Part shown: positions 1-10,403 of the stretch, in pieces
Layout: every line of letters begins with the position of its first letter
Position numbering within the stretch: position 1 is the stretch's first letter
Source: Adiantum capillus-veneris
Taxonomy: Eukaryota; Streptophyta; Polypodiopsida; Polypodiales; Pteridaceae
Direction of reading: 5' to 3'
DNA: 62,000 bases
Assembly (NCBI GenBank): GCA_014529385.2
Contig: CM043968.1
Location: forward strand, 3,312,501 to 3,374,500
Position numbers and translations under genes: made by a program
Notes under the pieces: generated by a model
Told to the model about the DNA's origin: nothing
The model's database searches: none
The model's input: only the letters and a program-made list of their open reading frames with translations

Positions 1-354
1 ATGTCCATTCGGACTTGTCTGACAAGGGCCTTAGCTTAACTTCAAGAGAAAATCACACTAAGTCAAGCAAGAACCACACTCATGAGGTCAACAAAAGCAA
101 GCGCGCACAAGATAATCGCGCTTACCTCTTTGATAAAAAACACACGTAGCACTGGCTTACAAGACTCTCATCGGGTCGTCCCCCAGCTCCAATACAATGA
201 AGTCGATGACATTCGGGAACTCTTAAGTGCAGGTCGAGGAAAGTGAGATTTAGTCAGATCTTATCACCAGCTCGCTTCCACGACCAGGCTCCAAGCCAGC
301 TAACTAAACTCTGCCACGCAATCACTAGATTTGTGTTCCTTAGCTCTTGCATAC
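1..354. other. Unassigned flank
   Basis: I see no gene, repeat unit or conserved motif here. Reading frames are short and unconvincing. It lies just outside the X repeat that begins near 355, so it may be the original surroundings of X copy 1. Confidence 0.4.
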
Positions 355-793
355 CCCGCCGCTACTTAGCTCCTACCCACTCGTCAATGCTCTTAGTTCT
401 TGCTACTCAATCACTGATTGCGACCCTCTCACCGCCTTGTAATTTTATAATATGTTTGAAAGTGTGGTGATATACATGTCAAGGTTTTGATGTCTACCTT
501 CACGATAAAAAATAATGTCAAATATTCGGCATGATCATATTTTGCACCTCAAAATAAAAATAAAAATTCTAACTTGATAAATTGAATGCGAACATTCACT
601 TTTGTCTCAAAGTTAGGTAATATATAAGTCTTTCGACTTTCTCATCATACCAAATTATCATATTCTTAATGTGAAGCACCTATTCAACTAATTACTTGTC
701 ATCATTATTATCTAATAAATATAGAGTTTGTTAGCTTTCTTATAATTTATTTTGAGCTTATGTTGCATAGTTGGTGAGCATCAGGTATTCCGT
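355..793 (+). repeat. X repeat copy 1, first part
   Basis: This AT-rich stretch is a close reverse-complement match to about 32103-32548 (X copy 2), including the shared stretch around the word CGCTACTTAGCTCCTACCCA. It ends exactly where the G1 LTR starts; the matching sequence resumes at 11641. In copy 2 the two parts are joined, which shows G1 inserted into X copy 1. No protein is evident, and the nature of X (segmental duplication or unclassified non-autonomous element) is unknown. Confidence 0.8.
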
Positions 794-1186
794 TGATAGA
801 TCGCTTTTGGTGTGTACAAAGTAGCGTTTATATGCATGGTCATATGTACAAAAAGATGTAAATACATGCATTTGGGAGCTTTGCGAAGTGGTTTCAAGTT
901 CTAAAAAAGATGCAACGTGTACACATTGTGAATAGTCAGGTTCGCGCGCTAGTAGTCGGGCACATGTACATGCCCGTATAGGGTGTCAGCACCTTAGATA
1001 TGGTTTCAGATGGTGTCTTTTGGCTCTAGGGAATGTATTTGGGCTTTCTAGAATGTAAATAATGCAAGTGGGAGGTGTGAGAACCCTCGTCCCATCCGGG
1101 AAGTCTGGAACATGCAGTAACTGTCTATTTACGGTGCCTGATCTGCGGTAATGCGTGCACCGTCCTAGGAGTGGTCAAAAATAGAA
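794..1186 (+). repeat. G1 5' LTR, left portion
   Basis: About 393 bp match the start of the 3' LTR (10407-10799) with 23 differences counted by eye, 22 of them transitions. It starts TGATAGATC, next to X sequence. It stops abruptly after 1186, where hAT coding sequence on the opposite strand begins; the 3' LTR continues at this point. The break is the left end of the inferred inversion 1187-7817. Confidence 0.85.
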
Positions 1187-3317
1187 ATCCTCCTCTAGCT
1201 CCTCCAAAAGAGTATCGGCCATAGATGGATTCTCTTGTGCCATCTCCCACTCAGTGAAAGGATCTGCCTTGTGTGTGACGCTCTTGGCAAGCATGCGCAA
1301 GTTAGCGATCACAAACACCAAATCATTGGCCCTGTGAACCCCAAGGCGATTCCTCTTCTTAGAGGCAATGTGGCTGTACACACTCCATAGTTACTCCAAG
1401 CAACTAGTGGTACATGCTTGGCTAAGGACACAAACAGCCAAGCGCTGCAAATGTGGGCCATCTCCTCCATAGTCCTCCCACCACAAAACCGAGCCAATCT
1501 TGTTGCGATCAAGCTGTGCATCTACACATCCATAGGAGCCCTTCTTTTGCCTGTAGTTGAGTAGCTCGTCTCTAATCTTGTGCCTAATGTCACTGCTACG
1601 CTCAAGGCGCTCCAATGCAAGCCGCCGTCCTTTGCTCACCTCCTTGTCGGTCTCTTGACGCCTTCCTTGAAACTCAGGGTCAAGCACATAAGCTGCCGCA
1701 TGAAGTGGAGAGTAGTATCCATTCCACCTCGACTCACACAAGCCATGAATCTCCGCATACTGAACAAGGTCAAGCACAAGCTTCTCAAGTGCCTCTATCA
1801 TCCGATCCATGGCTTCGTAGACTTTGCCAATGCATGGCTGCAAGCCATCCACCACTCAATGTAGGTGTAGAATAGGCTTGACCATGGCGTCAAGAGTCTT
1901 CACCTCCTCCCACCAAGCGGCATCGTCGGCCCATTCTCGGCATTTCAATCCTACTGCTGATGTAGACTCCGGCATGGCTTGGAACTCATCACTGAGAAAG
2001 AGGCCCCTTAAGGGTCCGCCACATGTAGACAAGCGGCCCAGCATAAGCCAATTGAATGCAAATCTTGTCTCTGAATATTTGAGCAAGGACAAGTGGCTCC
2101 TCTTTGAGAATTCATGGCGCACTTTTTGATGGTTGAGCACAAAGGAGACAATTCGAGAGGCGTCACCAATGGTGGGTAAAATCCATGACAAGTTCCCTAT
2201 GTCCTTGAGGAGGTTATTGAGGCAATGCGCCATGCAAAATGTGACATGGATGCCAGGATACATGCCCTCAATGATAGCTCCGGCTACCCTATTTGACGCC
2301 TCTCCATCTGCAACCATACAAAGGACATTCTCCGGGCCAGTGATCTCTATGGTGCTTGTCCACTCTGCAGCAAGCATCTCGGCGGCCTTGCCACTATCGG
2401 ATGCATCATGTGACTCCACAAAGTACATCTCCCCCCGAAAGTAGATCACCACCCCGTGGATGGACCGCTTGCAGGTGTCGCTCCATCCATCTACAAGGAG
2501 AGAGACGCCATTGGTCTCCCACAAATCCTTTGTTGCTTGGGCCGCTTGCTCCACGACAAGCTTCTCTTTGTCAAGGAGGGTGGTGCGAAGCCTCTCCGAT
2601 GAAGGTGGCACATAAGAGGAGCCATATTCCCCTATTTTCGTAACCATGGTTCGAAAGTATGGAGACCTATCCACACAAAATAGAGCATGTTGTGTTAGTA
2701 TGGAGAGTCGAGAGTCGAGAATTTATAACCCATTATGAATACAAAATGGAAGATTGCAATGTGCATATGCCAAGGGAAACTCACCGCGAAGCATGGAAGG
2801 CAATGTGGTCGTGGAAGAAGAATCAAGCAACCGACCTATCCACCTCTTCCTTCAATTTAGGATTCCAATTTTCGTTGAGAGTGGTTTGGCGATGCGGAAC
2901 GGAAGAGGACGGTGTAGATGCATGGCTCTTGAAGCTTTGAGAGATGTCGTCAAGGTTGGCTTCCCTTTGCTCTCGCGGTGTCTCCGTGGCGGAGGGATCA
3001 ACGGCAACAAAACGGCCCCTCTTGGCCGCTTCCGCAACCTCATACACCATGAGCTTCTCAAGAAGATCTAACCTCTTCTCGGGAGCTACATGAGGGCAAA
3101 ACTTCACCTCGTGACCGGGTTCATGAAGAAGATGGGCTCGCACTTTGTTTGAACCACCCGTTCTCTTGTATGGGCATAGCTTGCATGTCCATGGTCTTGC
3201 ACCGCCACCTTTGCCACGTGAGCTAAAGTCGACTTCATCCCACGACGACCACGTTTGCACGGCAGGCCTCCTTCGAGAAGAACCGGCTTGAGAAGTGGAG
3301 TTGGCTTGAGATGACAT
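1187..3317 (-). pseudogene. hAT transposase (BED finger, DUF659, hAT dimerisation)
   Basis: The product would cut and paste hAT elements. Start is the ATG at 3317 (MSSQANSTSQ). Exon 1 has a BED-type zinc finger around residues 43-75 (CKLC ... H ... H). A 118-nt intron with GT/AG ends (2667-2784) separates it from the DUF659 region (SPYFRTMV..., LLVDGWSD, MVADGEASNR, FCMAHCLNNL). The C-terminal dimerisation domain is recognised by LWSVYSHIASKKRNRLG and DLVFVIANLRML. Three in-frame stops (2823-2825, 1856-1858, 1391-1393) and the inversion break at 1187 make this copy non-functional. The frame otherwise stays open, so inactivation looks fairly recent. The last roughly 25-30 codons appear to lie at 7818-7909 on +. 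Confidence 0.9.
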
Positions 3318-3319
3318 GA

Positions 3320-3950
3320 TGGTGGAGAGACTCGAGAGAGTAGAGCTTAGAAGTTAGAGGAGAGCTTGTGTGGAGAGAGAGTAGAGGAGAGCTTCAAAGT
3401 GGGTAGAAGAGGGAGAGGAGAGCTTCAAAGTTCAAACTTCAAAGTGGGTAGAAGAGGGAGAGACTTGAGAGTGAGACTAGAGTGTAGAGTAGTCAATGGT
3501 CATGCTTCAAGCTTGAGCCTTGAGGCTTGAGCAATGACTCAATGAGGCTATGAGGCTTGAGCAATGAGCATTGAGTAGAGAGGAAAGCATTGAGTAGCTT
3601 GAGCTTGAGGGAAAATTGGAATGAGACTACGAGTATTAAGAGGCCCAAGGGAGCCTTTTATAGCCTTCCAAGGGCCAAGGCCTCCCAAAATGTGGCAATT
3701 GGGGTTGCACAGATCCGTTAAAAACGGTAAAAAACGGTCACTTTTTTCGGCCTGACTGCAGCCGTTCCCGGCTGACCCCATCTGACCCCTGCCGTTCCGA
3801 CCGTTCTCGGGCCGTCCCCGGTCCGTCCCCCCTGCGACCTGCCCATCCGGCCCGAATTCCGTCCGTCCCACAGCGTCCCCTTCCGTTCCCGGCCCGGTTA
3901 CAGCCGTTCCTCGGCCCTAGGGCCCGTCCCCCCCGTCCCCTGTAACTATG
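3320..3950 (-). other. hAT 5' subterminal region
   Basis: It lies upstream of the transposase start. The inner part (about 3330-3610) has short tandem AG-rich repeats (GAGAGCTTCAAAG, GAGGCTTGAGCAATGA). The outer 190 bp are GC-rich and full of CCGTTCC/CCGTCCC words, and end in the TIR. Clustered subterminal motifs are what hAT transposases bind in known families; that role here is inferred. The promoter is presumably inside this segment, but no clear TATA box was fixed. Confidence 0.6.
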
Positions 3951-3958
3951 CTCAAAAT
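3951..3958. repeat. hAT 8-bp target duplication (left, inverted)
   Basis: CTCAAAAT on +, that is ATTTTGAG on the - strand, abuts the hAT 5' TIR. The same ATTTTGAG abuts the 3' TIR at 8315-8322. Eight bases is the length expected for hAT insertion. The two copies are now in opposite orientation, which is direct support for the inversion. Confidence 0.85.
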
Positions 3959-5296
3959 AAACTGGCTTGAAGTTCCTTCCTTGCTTTTGTAAGAGAACCG
4001 ACCCAAAAGCTACTGACCCCACACTAATAGATACATAGAAAATCGATTGCAAGTCGAGAGGACTCACTGTTGGTAAAGCACACAATACCTCCTTGATACC
4101 ATCAAAAGCCTGTTGCATGTCTTCATTCCACTCAAACCCTTGAACTCTTTGACCCAATTTCTGGAGAGGATACACATACTGACATAGCATCCAAAAAAAA
4201 CGTGACAAGTATCTGAGCTTATGCACAAATGATGCCAAATTCTTTGTGTTGCTGGGCGCATCCATAAGCAATAAAGCCTTAACTTTCTCTGGGTCAGCTT
4301 CTATTCCATTTTGGGAAACCACATGTCCTAGCAAATGGACTCTGGCATGAGCAAACTTACACTTCTTTGGGTTGAGTTGCCCACCCTCTTGTTGAAACCT
4401 TTCAGAACTCAACCTCAGCTTCTCCAAATGTGTGACCCTTGAGCTATAACACCCAATGTCATCCATGAAAACACGAATGAACTTACCCAAGTAGGGACCA
4501 AACACTCTATTCATCCATCCTAGGAAGGTAGCATATGCATTAACCAGCCCAAAAGGCATTCTTTTGTAGGCAAAACAACCCCAACGAGTAATGAAGGTCG
4601 TCTTCAATCGATCTTCAATCGCTATCAAGATCTGAAAGTAGCCAGAAAATCCATCCATGATTGAGTAACGTTCATGACCTGCAACCTGATTGAGGATTTC
4701 ATCTAGGAAGGGTAGTGATAATGATTCCTTTTTGTGGCAGCATTCAAAGGTTTGTAATCGACACGTATCCTAAATCTTCCGTTCTTCTTGGGCACAATAA
4801 CTACTAAAGAGACCCATTCGGATTCCTCTACTCGAAAGATGAAATCTGCTTCCAAGAGCTTCGTCACCTCTTCATGAAGTGCCTTCTCATGAATGACCCC
4901 CAACCTCCTAAGCTTTTGAACCTTTGGCTTGGCACCTTCTTTTAAATTGATTCTATGCTCGACTCCTTTAGCTCCTCGCAACTCTGTATATTCAATGACA
5001 ATTAGCTTTGGAAACTCCGTGAACATGTCTTCATACTTCTTCTTTTCTTTTTCGGTCAAGTCCTCTCCTAGCATGCTCCTTGCGTTCACTTTGGCAGGCT
5101 CTACAATTGCTTTTGGACTATCCTCCTCCTCCTTGACCTTCACATCATGCACCAATGCTTCCTTTTCAACACTTATCCCAAAAAGATCAGGACATAATTG
5201 CATTAAGCCTTCCTCTACACTTTCTTCTGATGATGTAGACGAGGCATCACTATCGTATGACGTAGTTTCTGTTAAATCTGTATCCTGCATCTCCAA
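3951..5296 (-). pseudogene. G1 pol: reverse transcriptase (5' half of pol)
   Basis: Reverse transcriptase of a Ty3/gypsy element. The fingers region reads ...VVIVPKKNGRFRIRVDYKPLN (4703-5296). After a frame shift near 4660-4700 the palm follows: MDGFSGYFQI, MPFGLVNAYATF, and the catalytic FMDDIG near 4460, with both aspartates kept. The thumb and the start of RNase H (FGSVLLQKQG, KPVYFE) run into the hAT insertion at 3950. The continuation of RNase H starts at 8323 on the other strand. Its fingers follow an acidic linker with a DAIEG-free, S/E-rich stretch. It is broken by the frame shift, the insertion and the inversion. Confidence 0.9.
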
Positions 5297-5302
5297 TAGG
5301 GG

Positions 5303-7081
5303 CTATGTACGGCTCTCGTGTGTCTTCATGTTGTAAACAATGGTCGTTCCTTTCTCTTTGTCGGGGATGGTGATCAAGCCCGTGCCCCAATCCTGCTTAG
5401 CACCCACGGTTATAAGCCATGGCCTCCCTAAAATGATCGGATAAGCATTCTCACCCGCTTGCATCACGTAGCAATCAACCAAGTACTCAATTCCCAAGAC
5501 TTTTATCTTCACACCTTCAGCTATTCCAAGACACCTTGCCTTCTTGTGGTTGGCCATCCTCATACGGATCGAAGAATTCACTGATATCTTGACGCCTGCT
5601 TCCTTCATGATAGCCTCGGTCATGACACACACCTGGGTACCACCATCCACATATGCTTGCACTTCTGTCTTCGTTCCCAACATAGCTTCAACTATTGGTA
5701 CCATATCCACCGGGTGACCAACCCTCAAAGATGACACTATGCTTTGATGCTTTTCCTTCTTGGAAGGAAGCCGCGTACTCACACACTTGGTCCACTGCCT
5801 CCTCAATTTAGCGTTCAAAGCCACCAACTGACCAAAAGATATATTTGCCTTTTGATTTCGTATGTCGTTGATAATATCATAGTCTTCAACACCTTGGCCA
5901 AGGGGGTAGTCCTTTGGACCAATTTTCCTTCTTCGCCGCCTCTTGCTACTCTCTGGTTTGTCTTCTACCTTAGCCTTTCCTTTCCTTGCTCTTGTTTCCG
6001 TCTCTTCTTCTGTCTCTTTCTCTCTATCATGCCTAGGTCTCTTATTGGCCAAAACATCCACATCTTGATGCTCAAGGGTAATGATGTTAATAGCTCTGCC
6101 TTCTCCATTTCCAGGCAACAGTTGTGGTTGTTGCAGCGGTGGTGCTTCTAGTGCCCGCTCTTGATGATTTTCTTCTATTCTCCCTCGACCACGTCCATAT
6201 AAGGGGTATATCCCTCCTCTCTCTCTCTGTGGTTCAGGACAATCAGGGGCGTAGTGACCCTCTTCATCACAATTGTAGCATCTTCCTTGTAGCCTTCGTC
6301 CCCTACCTCTCCCAGCTGGCCGTTCCTCTCTTTGGTTCCTATTCATTATGTTAATTCTTAATTCTCGCAACTGACCGGCAAGATCATGCAAAACCCGGGC
6401 CGTAACGGGATCTGGACCTTGAACCACTCGCTCCACTCTAACATCCGTTGTCACAGGGACCATTGATTGCACCACAACTGGCTCAGCGTGTGTCATGTCT
6501 TGCTCCCACCTTCTCTTGATCTTCTTGCTCTTGGCCTCGGCAATTTCCACAGCTCTTTCAAATGTAGCAGGCTCCTCTTGATCGACCTTCTCCCTTACAC
6601 TTGGATGGAGACAATCCATAAACTGACGCACTTTAAAAACATCCCCTGGAGGTACTTGGGATGCCGCCTTCAATTGCACCTAAATTCTTTTGAAGTGTTG
6701 CAAAAACTCTTTAAAGTTAGCATGAACATCTTGCTGCAAACCTCTCAATTTTGTCGTCGCTTCTGTTGCGGTTAGTTGCTTCCCAATCTTGTCAAAAATT
6801 GCCAGCTTCACCTGCTCCCATGTTTGCTTTTTGTCTTTCTCTAAACCTTCAAACCACTCCCGAGCTTCTCCTGTGAGCACAAGAGGAAATACATGAAGCT
6901 TTGCTTCATCATTCACAATGTGCATACCAAGCGTATGCCACTCGAAGTCCGCAATCCAGTCCTTCACATCCTCCTTCCCTGTGAACACTGGCCGACTATA
7001 AGCCATCTCTTCGGAGTCGCTTCTCCCTCGCGTGAGTAACTCCACAGAAGTTGATGTCTGGCACCTCAACCAAACCACCAC
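5303..7081 (-). pseudogene. G1 gag and protease
   Basis: Gag starts near 7081 and reads through a retrotransposon gag-like core (IADFEWHTLG, EAREWFEGLEKDKKQTWEQV). One in-frame stop lies at 6680-6682, and the same frame continues. A basic region with zinc knuckle CYNCDEEGHYAPDC (near 6250-6290) follows. A pepsin-like protease, with active-site stretch YVDGGTQV near 5640-5660 and ILGRPWL near 5420-5440, is encoded in the same frame. It would form particles and process the polyprotein. A frame change near 5300 leads into pol. Confidence 0.85.
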
Positions 7082-7150
7082 TTTTATTTAATGAAGCTCG
7101 AACTTCACAGCAAAACCGCTTCACTTGGGTGCACAACCGGCAAATTTCCG

Positions 7151-7169
7151 CTCCCCAACGGGATCGCCA
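7151..7169 (-). other. G1 primer-binding site candidate
   Basis: On the - strand TGGCGATCCCGTTGGGGAG begins five bases after the LTR end. Position and the TGG start fit a primer-binding site. It is not the initiator-Met type seen in G4 and G6. I cannot assign the tRNA with confidence; a comparison with tRNA 3' ends would decide. Confidence 0.55.
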
Positions 7170-7174
7170 AAGGA

Positions 7175-7817
7175 TGATGGAGTAAAAGACGCCGTGCGCA
7201 CACTCACACACCCAGACAACTCAACACCACACAAGAAATTTACTTGAATTCCAACCGACACACACCACCACTCAAGAGCTCAATAAAAGTACTACCCACA
7301 AGCTCAATTTAAACTCCAAACGCCTCGACCTACAAGCCCTTGCCTACCCGCAGACACTACAAGGTGAATCGAGTTGATCAACACTTGAAATCACACTTGA
7401 TGGTGACCAAAATATACAAGAAAAACAATCAAAAACTCAAAAGCTCTAGCCACAAAAGGTCTCTCTCAAACCGTTGCAAAAGCTTCACCAAACTCCACTT
7501 TGTTAGACTCTTTGGAGTAGCGCCAACCCTAATGGCACCGATAGAGGATCACATAGTCTTGCAGAAAGCCGCACCTTCTTTCCTCAATTCCTCGCACACA
7601 CACATCCATGGAAACCTCATAACTTCCATAGACTCTCCTAAGTGCAAAATTGAAGAGAGAAAGCTCTCATTTACTCCTCCATACACTCGAAAACAGGACG
7701 CGAACGCGACTGGACTGCACTAGACCACCTGTAGGAACCCTGCTTCCTCCCACACACAGAGAGGTGAAAGTGCCAAGACTTGGCTTCAAAAACACTCCCT
7801 CAGCTGGAACACTCACA
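7175..7817 (-). repeat. G1 5' LTR, right portion (inverted)
   Basis: It is the reverse complement of about 10998-11639 of the 3' LTR, ending in the same ...CTCCATCA. It completes the 5' LTR begun at 794-1186, but about 198 bp corresponding to 10800-10997 are absent. Reading frames in this stretch are LTR sequence, not genes. Confidence 0.85.
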
Positions 7818-8314
7818 GAGCCTCAATGCGAGCCTCCCGAGCCCTCAATGTCGCTGACGACCTCGATTACGACGACAATGTGGAGATTCAGCAGGCGAGC
7901 ACTTCTTGAGTTTGATGATCATTGATCACTCGACTCTCGAGTCTAGACTCTTGAGTCTACGACTCTACCTACTACATAGCCCTTTGTACTTTTTGTTATC
8001 CTTGAGGCCTCAGGCTTGTCCTAAGTCTTTTAGGCTTTTTGACTCTTGAGCCCTTGTGCCATGCACTTCTCATTTTGTATCCATCGATCATCGATGTTTT
8101 ATTAGCACATTTCAGCCTATATGACTCGTGTTCTTTGGTCTATTTAGTGTAAATTTATGGTCAAAGTGATGCTCTATGTGTGTGGCATGTGTGTAGGTCA
8201 AAAAATGCCAAAAAAGCTCTCTCTTTTTTTGCCGTTCCGACCCCCGTCCCCGTTTCCTGACTTTTGCCGTCCCGTCCCCGTTCCCGACCCCGACCCGCCG
8301 TCCATGTAACTATG
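7818..8314 (+). mobile_element. hAT transposon, 3' end (separated by inversion)
   Basis: A short open stretch ending ...DLDYDDNVEIQQASTS and a TGA near 7909 fits the acidic C-terminus of a hAT transposase. About 400 bp of 3' untranslated sequence follows. The last 75 bp are rich in GTCCC/GTTCC words and end TGTAACTATG, the inverse of the 5' TIR at 3950. Together with 1187-3950 it makes one element. Confidence 0.8.
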
Positions 8315-8322
8315 ATTTTGAG
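8315..8322. repeat. hAT 8-bp target duplication (right)
   Basis: ATTTTGAG directly follows the hAT 3' TIR and is identical to the duplication at 3951-3958 read on the other strand. It lies inside the RNase H coding sequence of G1. Confidence 0.85.
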
Positions 8323-10390
8323 AGCAAGATGAAGAATGTAAGCGAATTCTCCTACACGGAAATGGAACAGTGGGTATTCGCCTTGGTTCTTGCTTGTCGA
8401 AGGTTCAAAACCTATATGTTGCCCCAAAAGTTCTATGTGCTCACCACATCGAATCTTTTGCCGGATGCAGTACAACATTTGAAGCCTAGCAAGCGCATCT
8501 TAAAGTGGACTTTGGAGCTTCAAGAGTATGAGTTTGAGTTTAAAGTGGATCATTCTGTTAAAGCTCACTTGGCAGACATAGTGATACATAAGGGGGGGGA
8601 GCTTCCATCTTACCAAAGTGTTGACAAGGATGTTCATGAAGAGGAAGTAGATATTACAGATGCGTATACAATGATGTTTGATGGTGCATACAGGAAAGTT
8701 CTTCAAAAGGCAACTGGTGGGGTAGTCATTAAGAACCCAAAAGGCGATGTAATCTTTTCTAGAGCTTACGATCTTGATGAAGCTGAAAGTAACAATGAGG
8801 CCGAGTATCTCACGCTTTTCCTTGGGTTGAAGCAGTGTGTTGAGTTTGGATTGAAGAGGGTCATTGCAAAAGGGGATGCATTGCTAGTCATGAATCAGTT
8901 GCTTGGTTTGTAAAATGTTAAGAAAGACAATTTGAAGAAGTGGTTCTATGGCATCAAGAAGCTTTTGCATGAGTTTGAGAAGATAGTTTAAGCATGTTCC
9001 TCGTGAGCAGAATAAAGAAGTTGATGAGTTGGCTAGGGACAAGTTGGATGCCTTGGTAGCTCCTTTAAAGGTCAAGGAAGCCTTGTATGCAGGAAGGGAA
9101 TCATTGCAAGATGTAGAAGTATTTCTTGGTAAAGGGCAATGTCCAGAGGGCATGTCAAAGATTTGGTGTAAGAGAATAGTTGCAAAAGCAAGAAACTACA
9201 CATTGGTAGGTGAGGATCTCATGCTTTATGGCAAGGATAGCATTTTGAGAAATGTGCCGGACAAAGAAGAGATAGACTTGATTTTGGAGCACTTCCCTGA
9301 ATAAACAGGCCATCAAGGCAAGGATCAGGTTGTCTTTCGTGTTTTGAGAGCAGCTTACTGTTGGCCCTCTATGATGAGAGATGCTTATTTTTTGTGCAAT
9401 TCATGCCATGAATGCCAAGTGTTTGTAAATCGGAAGCTTTTGACTGAGCCTCAAAAAGCTATAATGTCTTTTGATGCATTTGCAAAATGGGGAGTAGATG
9501 TTGTAGGTCCAATGCCAAGAACCAACAATGGAAAAAGGTATATCCTTGTGGCTGTGGACTATTTGACAAAATGGGTGAAGGCAAGAGCAGTAAAAGATGT
9601 AACAGCAGGAGGAGTGGTCTCTTTTTTATATGAACAGGTGTGTTGCAGGTTTGGAGCTCCTATGGTTATCATTTCTGATCATGGACCAGGGTTTAGGGAA
9701 AAACTTGTTGCTGCTCTCATGGAGAAATTGGAAATTCAGCATAGGCATTCTCTCTTTACTACCCACAATGCAATGGGTTGGTTGAGAACTGCAATGGTCA
9801 AATTGTGAAGATGCTATTAAAGTATGCTAGAGGACATCCTAAAGAGTGGGACTTCGACTTGGAAAAGTGTTTGTGGGCTTATAGAACTATGTATAGAGTG
9901 TCGACACAATTTACACCATATGAGCTTGTTTATGGAAAAGAAGCTCTTATGCCTATACAAGTGCAGTTGGATGCCTTGAAGTTGTTGTGCAGAATGCAAG
10001 GTGAGCATAATGACAAGCTGTAAGAAAGAATTCTTTCTCTAGAGTTGTTGCGAATAAATAGAGAGAAAGCCAATGATTATTATCTTCAACAAGTAGAGAC
10101 AAGGATGGAGAAAATGAATAAGAGGCTGTCAGAGAAAGAGATCAAAGAGGGAGATCTGGTGATGAAGTATGATTCTCGCTTGGATTTTACTTTTCAAAAG
10201 AAGTTGAGGGACAAATGGTTGGGTCCATACAGAGTGAAGCATGTATTTCCTAATGCCACCTATGAGTTGGAAAAATTGTCTGGTGAACATTTGCGCTACA
10301 GAATAAATGGGTATCGATTGAAGAAATATTTTGCGAGGGATGTGGTTCCAGATACAAATAGTCTTTTGGTTGAGCATAAATGCTCTACCT
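8323..10390 (+). pseudogene. G1 pol: RNase H, second RNase H, integrase
   Basis: The first part completes the retroviral-type RNase H/tether (SYTEMEQ ... FYVLTTSNLL, KAHLADIV, 8329-8580). A second, archaeal-type RNase H follows at 8650-8912 (MMFDGAYR, SNNEAEYLTLFLGL, KGDALLVMNQL), a feature known from Tat-lineage elements. Integrase begins near 9310 with the zinc-binding CNSCHECQ. Core acidic residues appear in WGVDVVGPM, ISDHGPGF and VENCNGQ. The C-terminal part (WLGPYRVKHVFPNATYEL) has no chromodomain. Stops near 8911, 9302 and 10021 and a frame shift near 9780 disable it. It is followed by the 3' LTR. Confidence 0.9.
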
Positions 10391-10403
10391 AGAGGGTGGG
10401 CAA
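10391..10403 (+). other. G1 polypurine tract
   Basis: AGAGGGTGGG, directly after the integrase stop codon and just before the 3' LTR, is where a plus-strand primer is expected. Confidence 0.6.

Larger units (their letters stand above)
1187..3950 (-). mobile_element. hAT transposon, main part (5' TIR to near gene end)
   Basis: This is an autonomous-type hAT element inserted in G1. Its 5' terminus is at 3950 (reading CATAGTTACA on the - strand), directly against the 8-bp target duplication 3951-3958. The matching 3' terminus is at 8314 (TGTAACTATG), also beside the same 8 bp. The body was cut near the C-terminus of its transposase by the inversion, so the last part of the element (7818-8314) lies on + some 4 kb from the 5' end. 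Total original length would be about 3.2 kb. Confidence 0.88.

Noticed and set aside
3548-3871. 107-codon frame on - upstream of the hAT transposase
   Set aside because: It overlaps the GC-rich hAT subterminal repeats; low-complexity composition and no domain.
7340-7925. A 127-codon frame on + (and its twin on - at 11091-11474)
   Set aside because: Both are translations of the G1 LTR; similarity between them is LTR identity, not a gene family. Only the last stretch past 7818 is coding-like, as the hAT tail in another frame.
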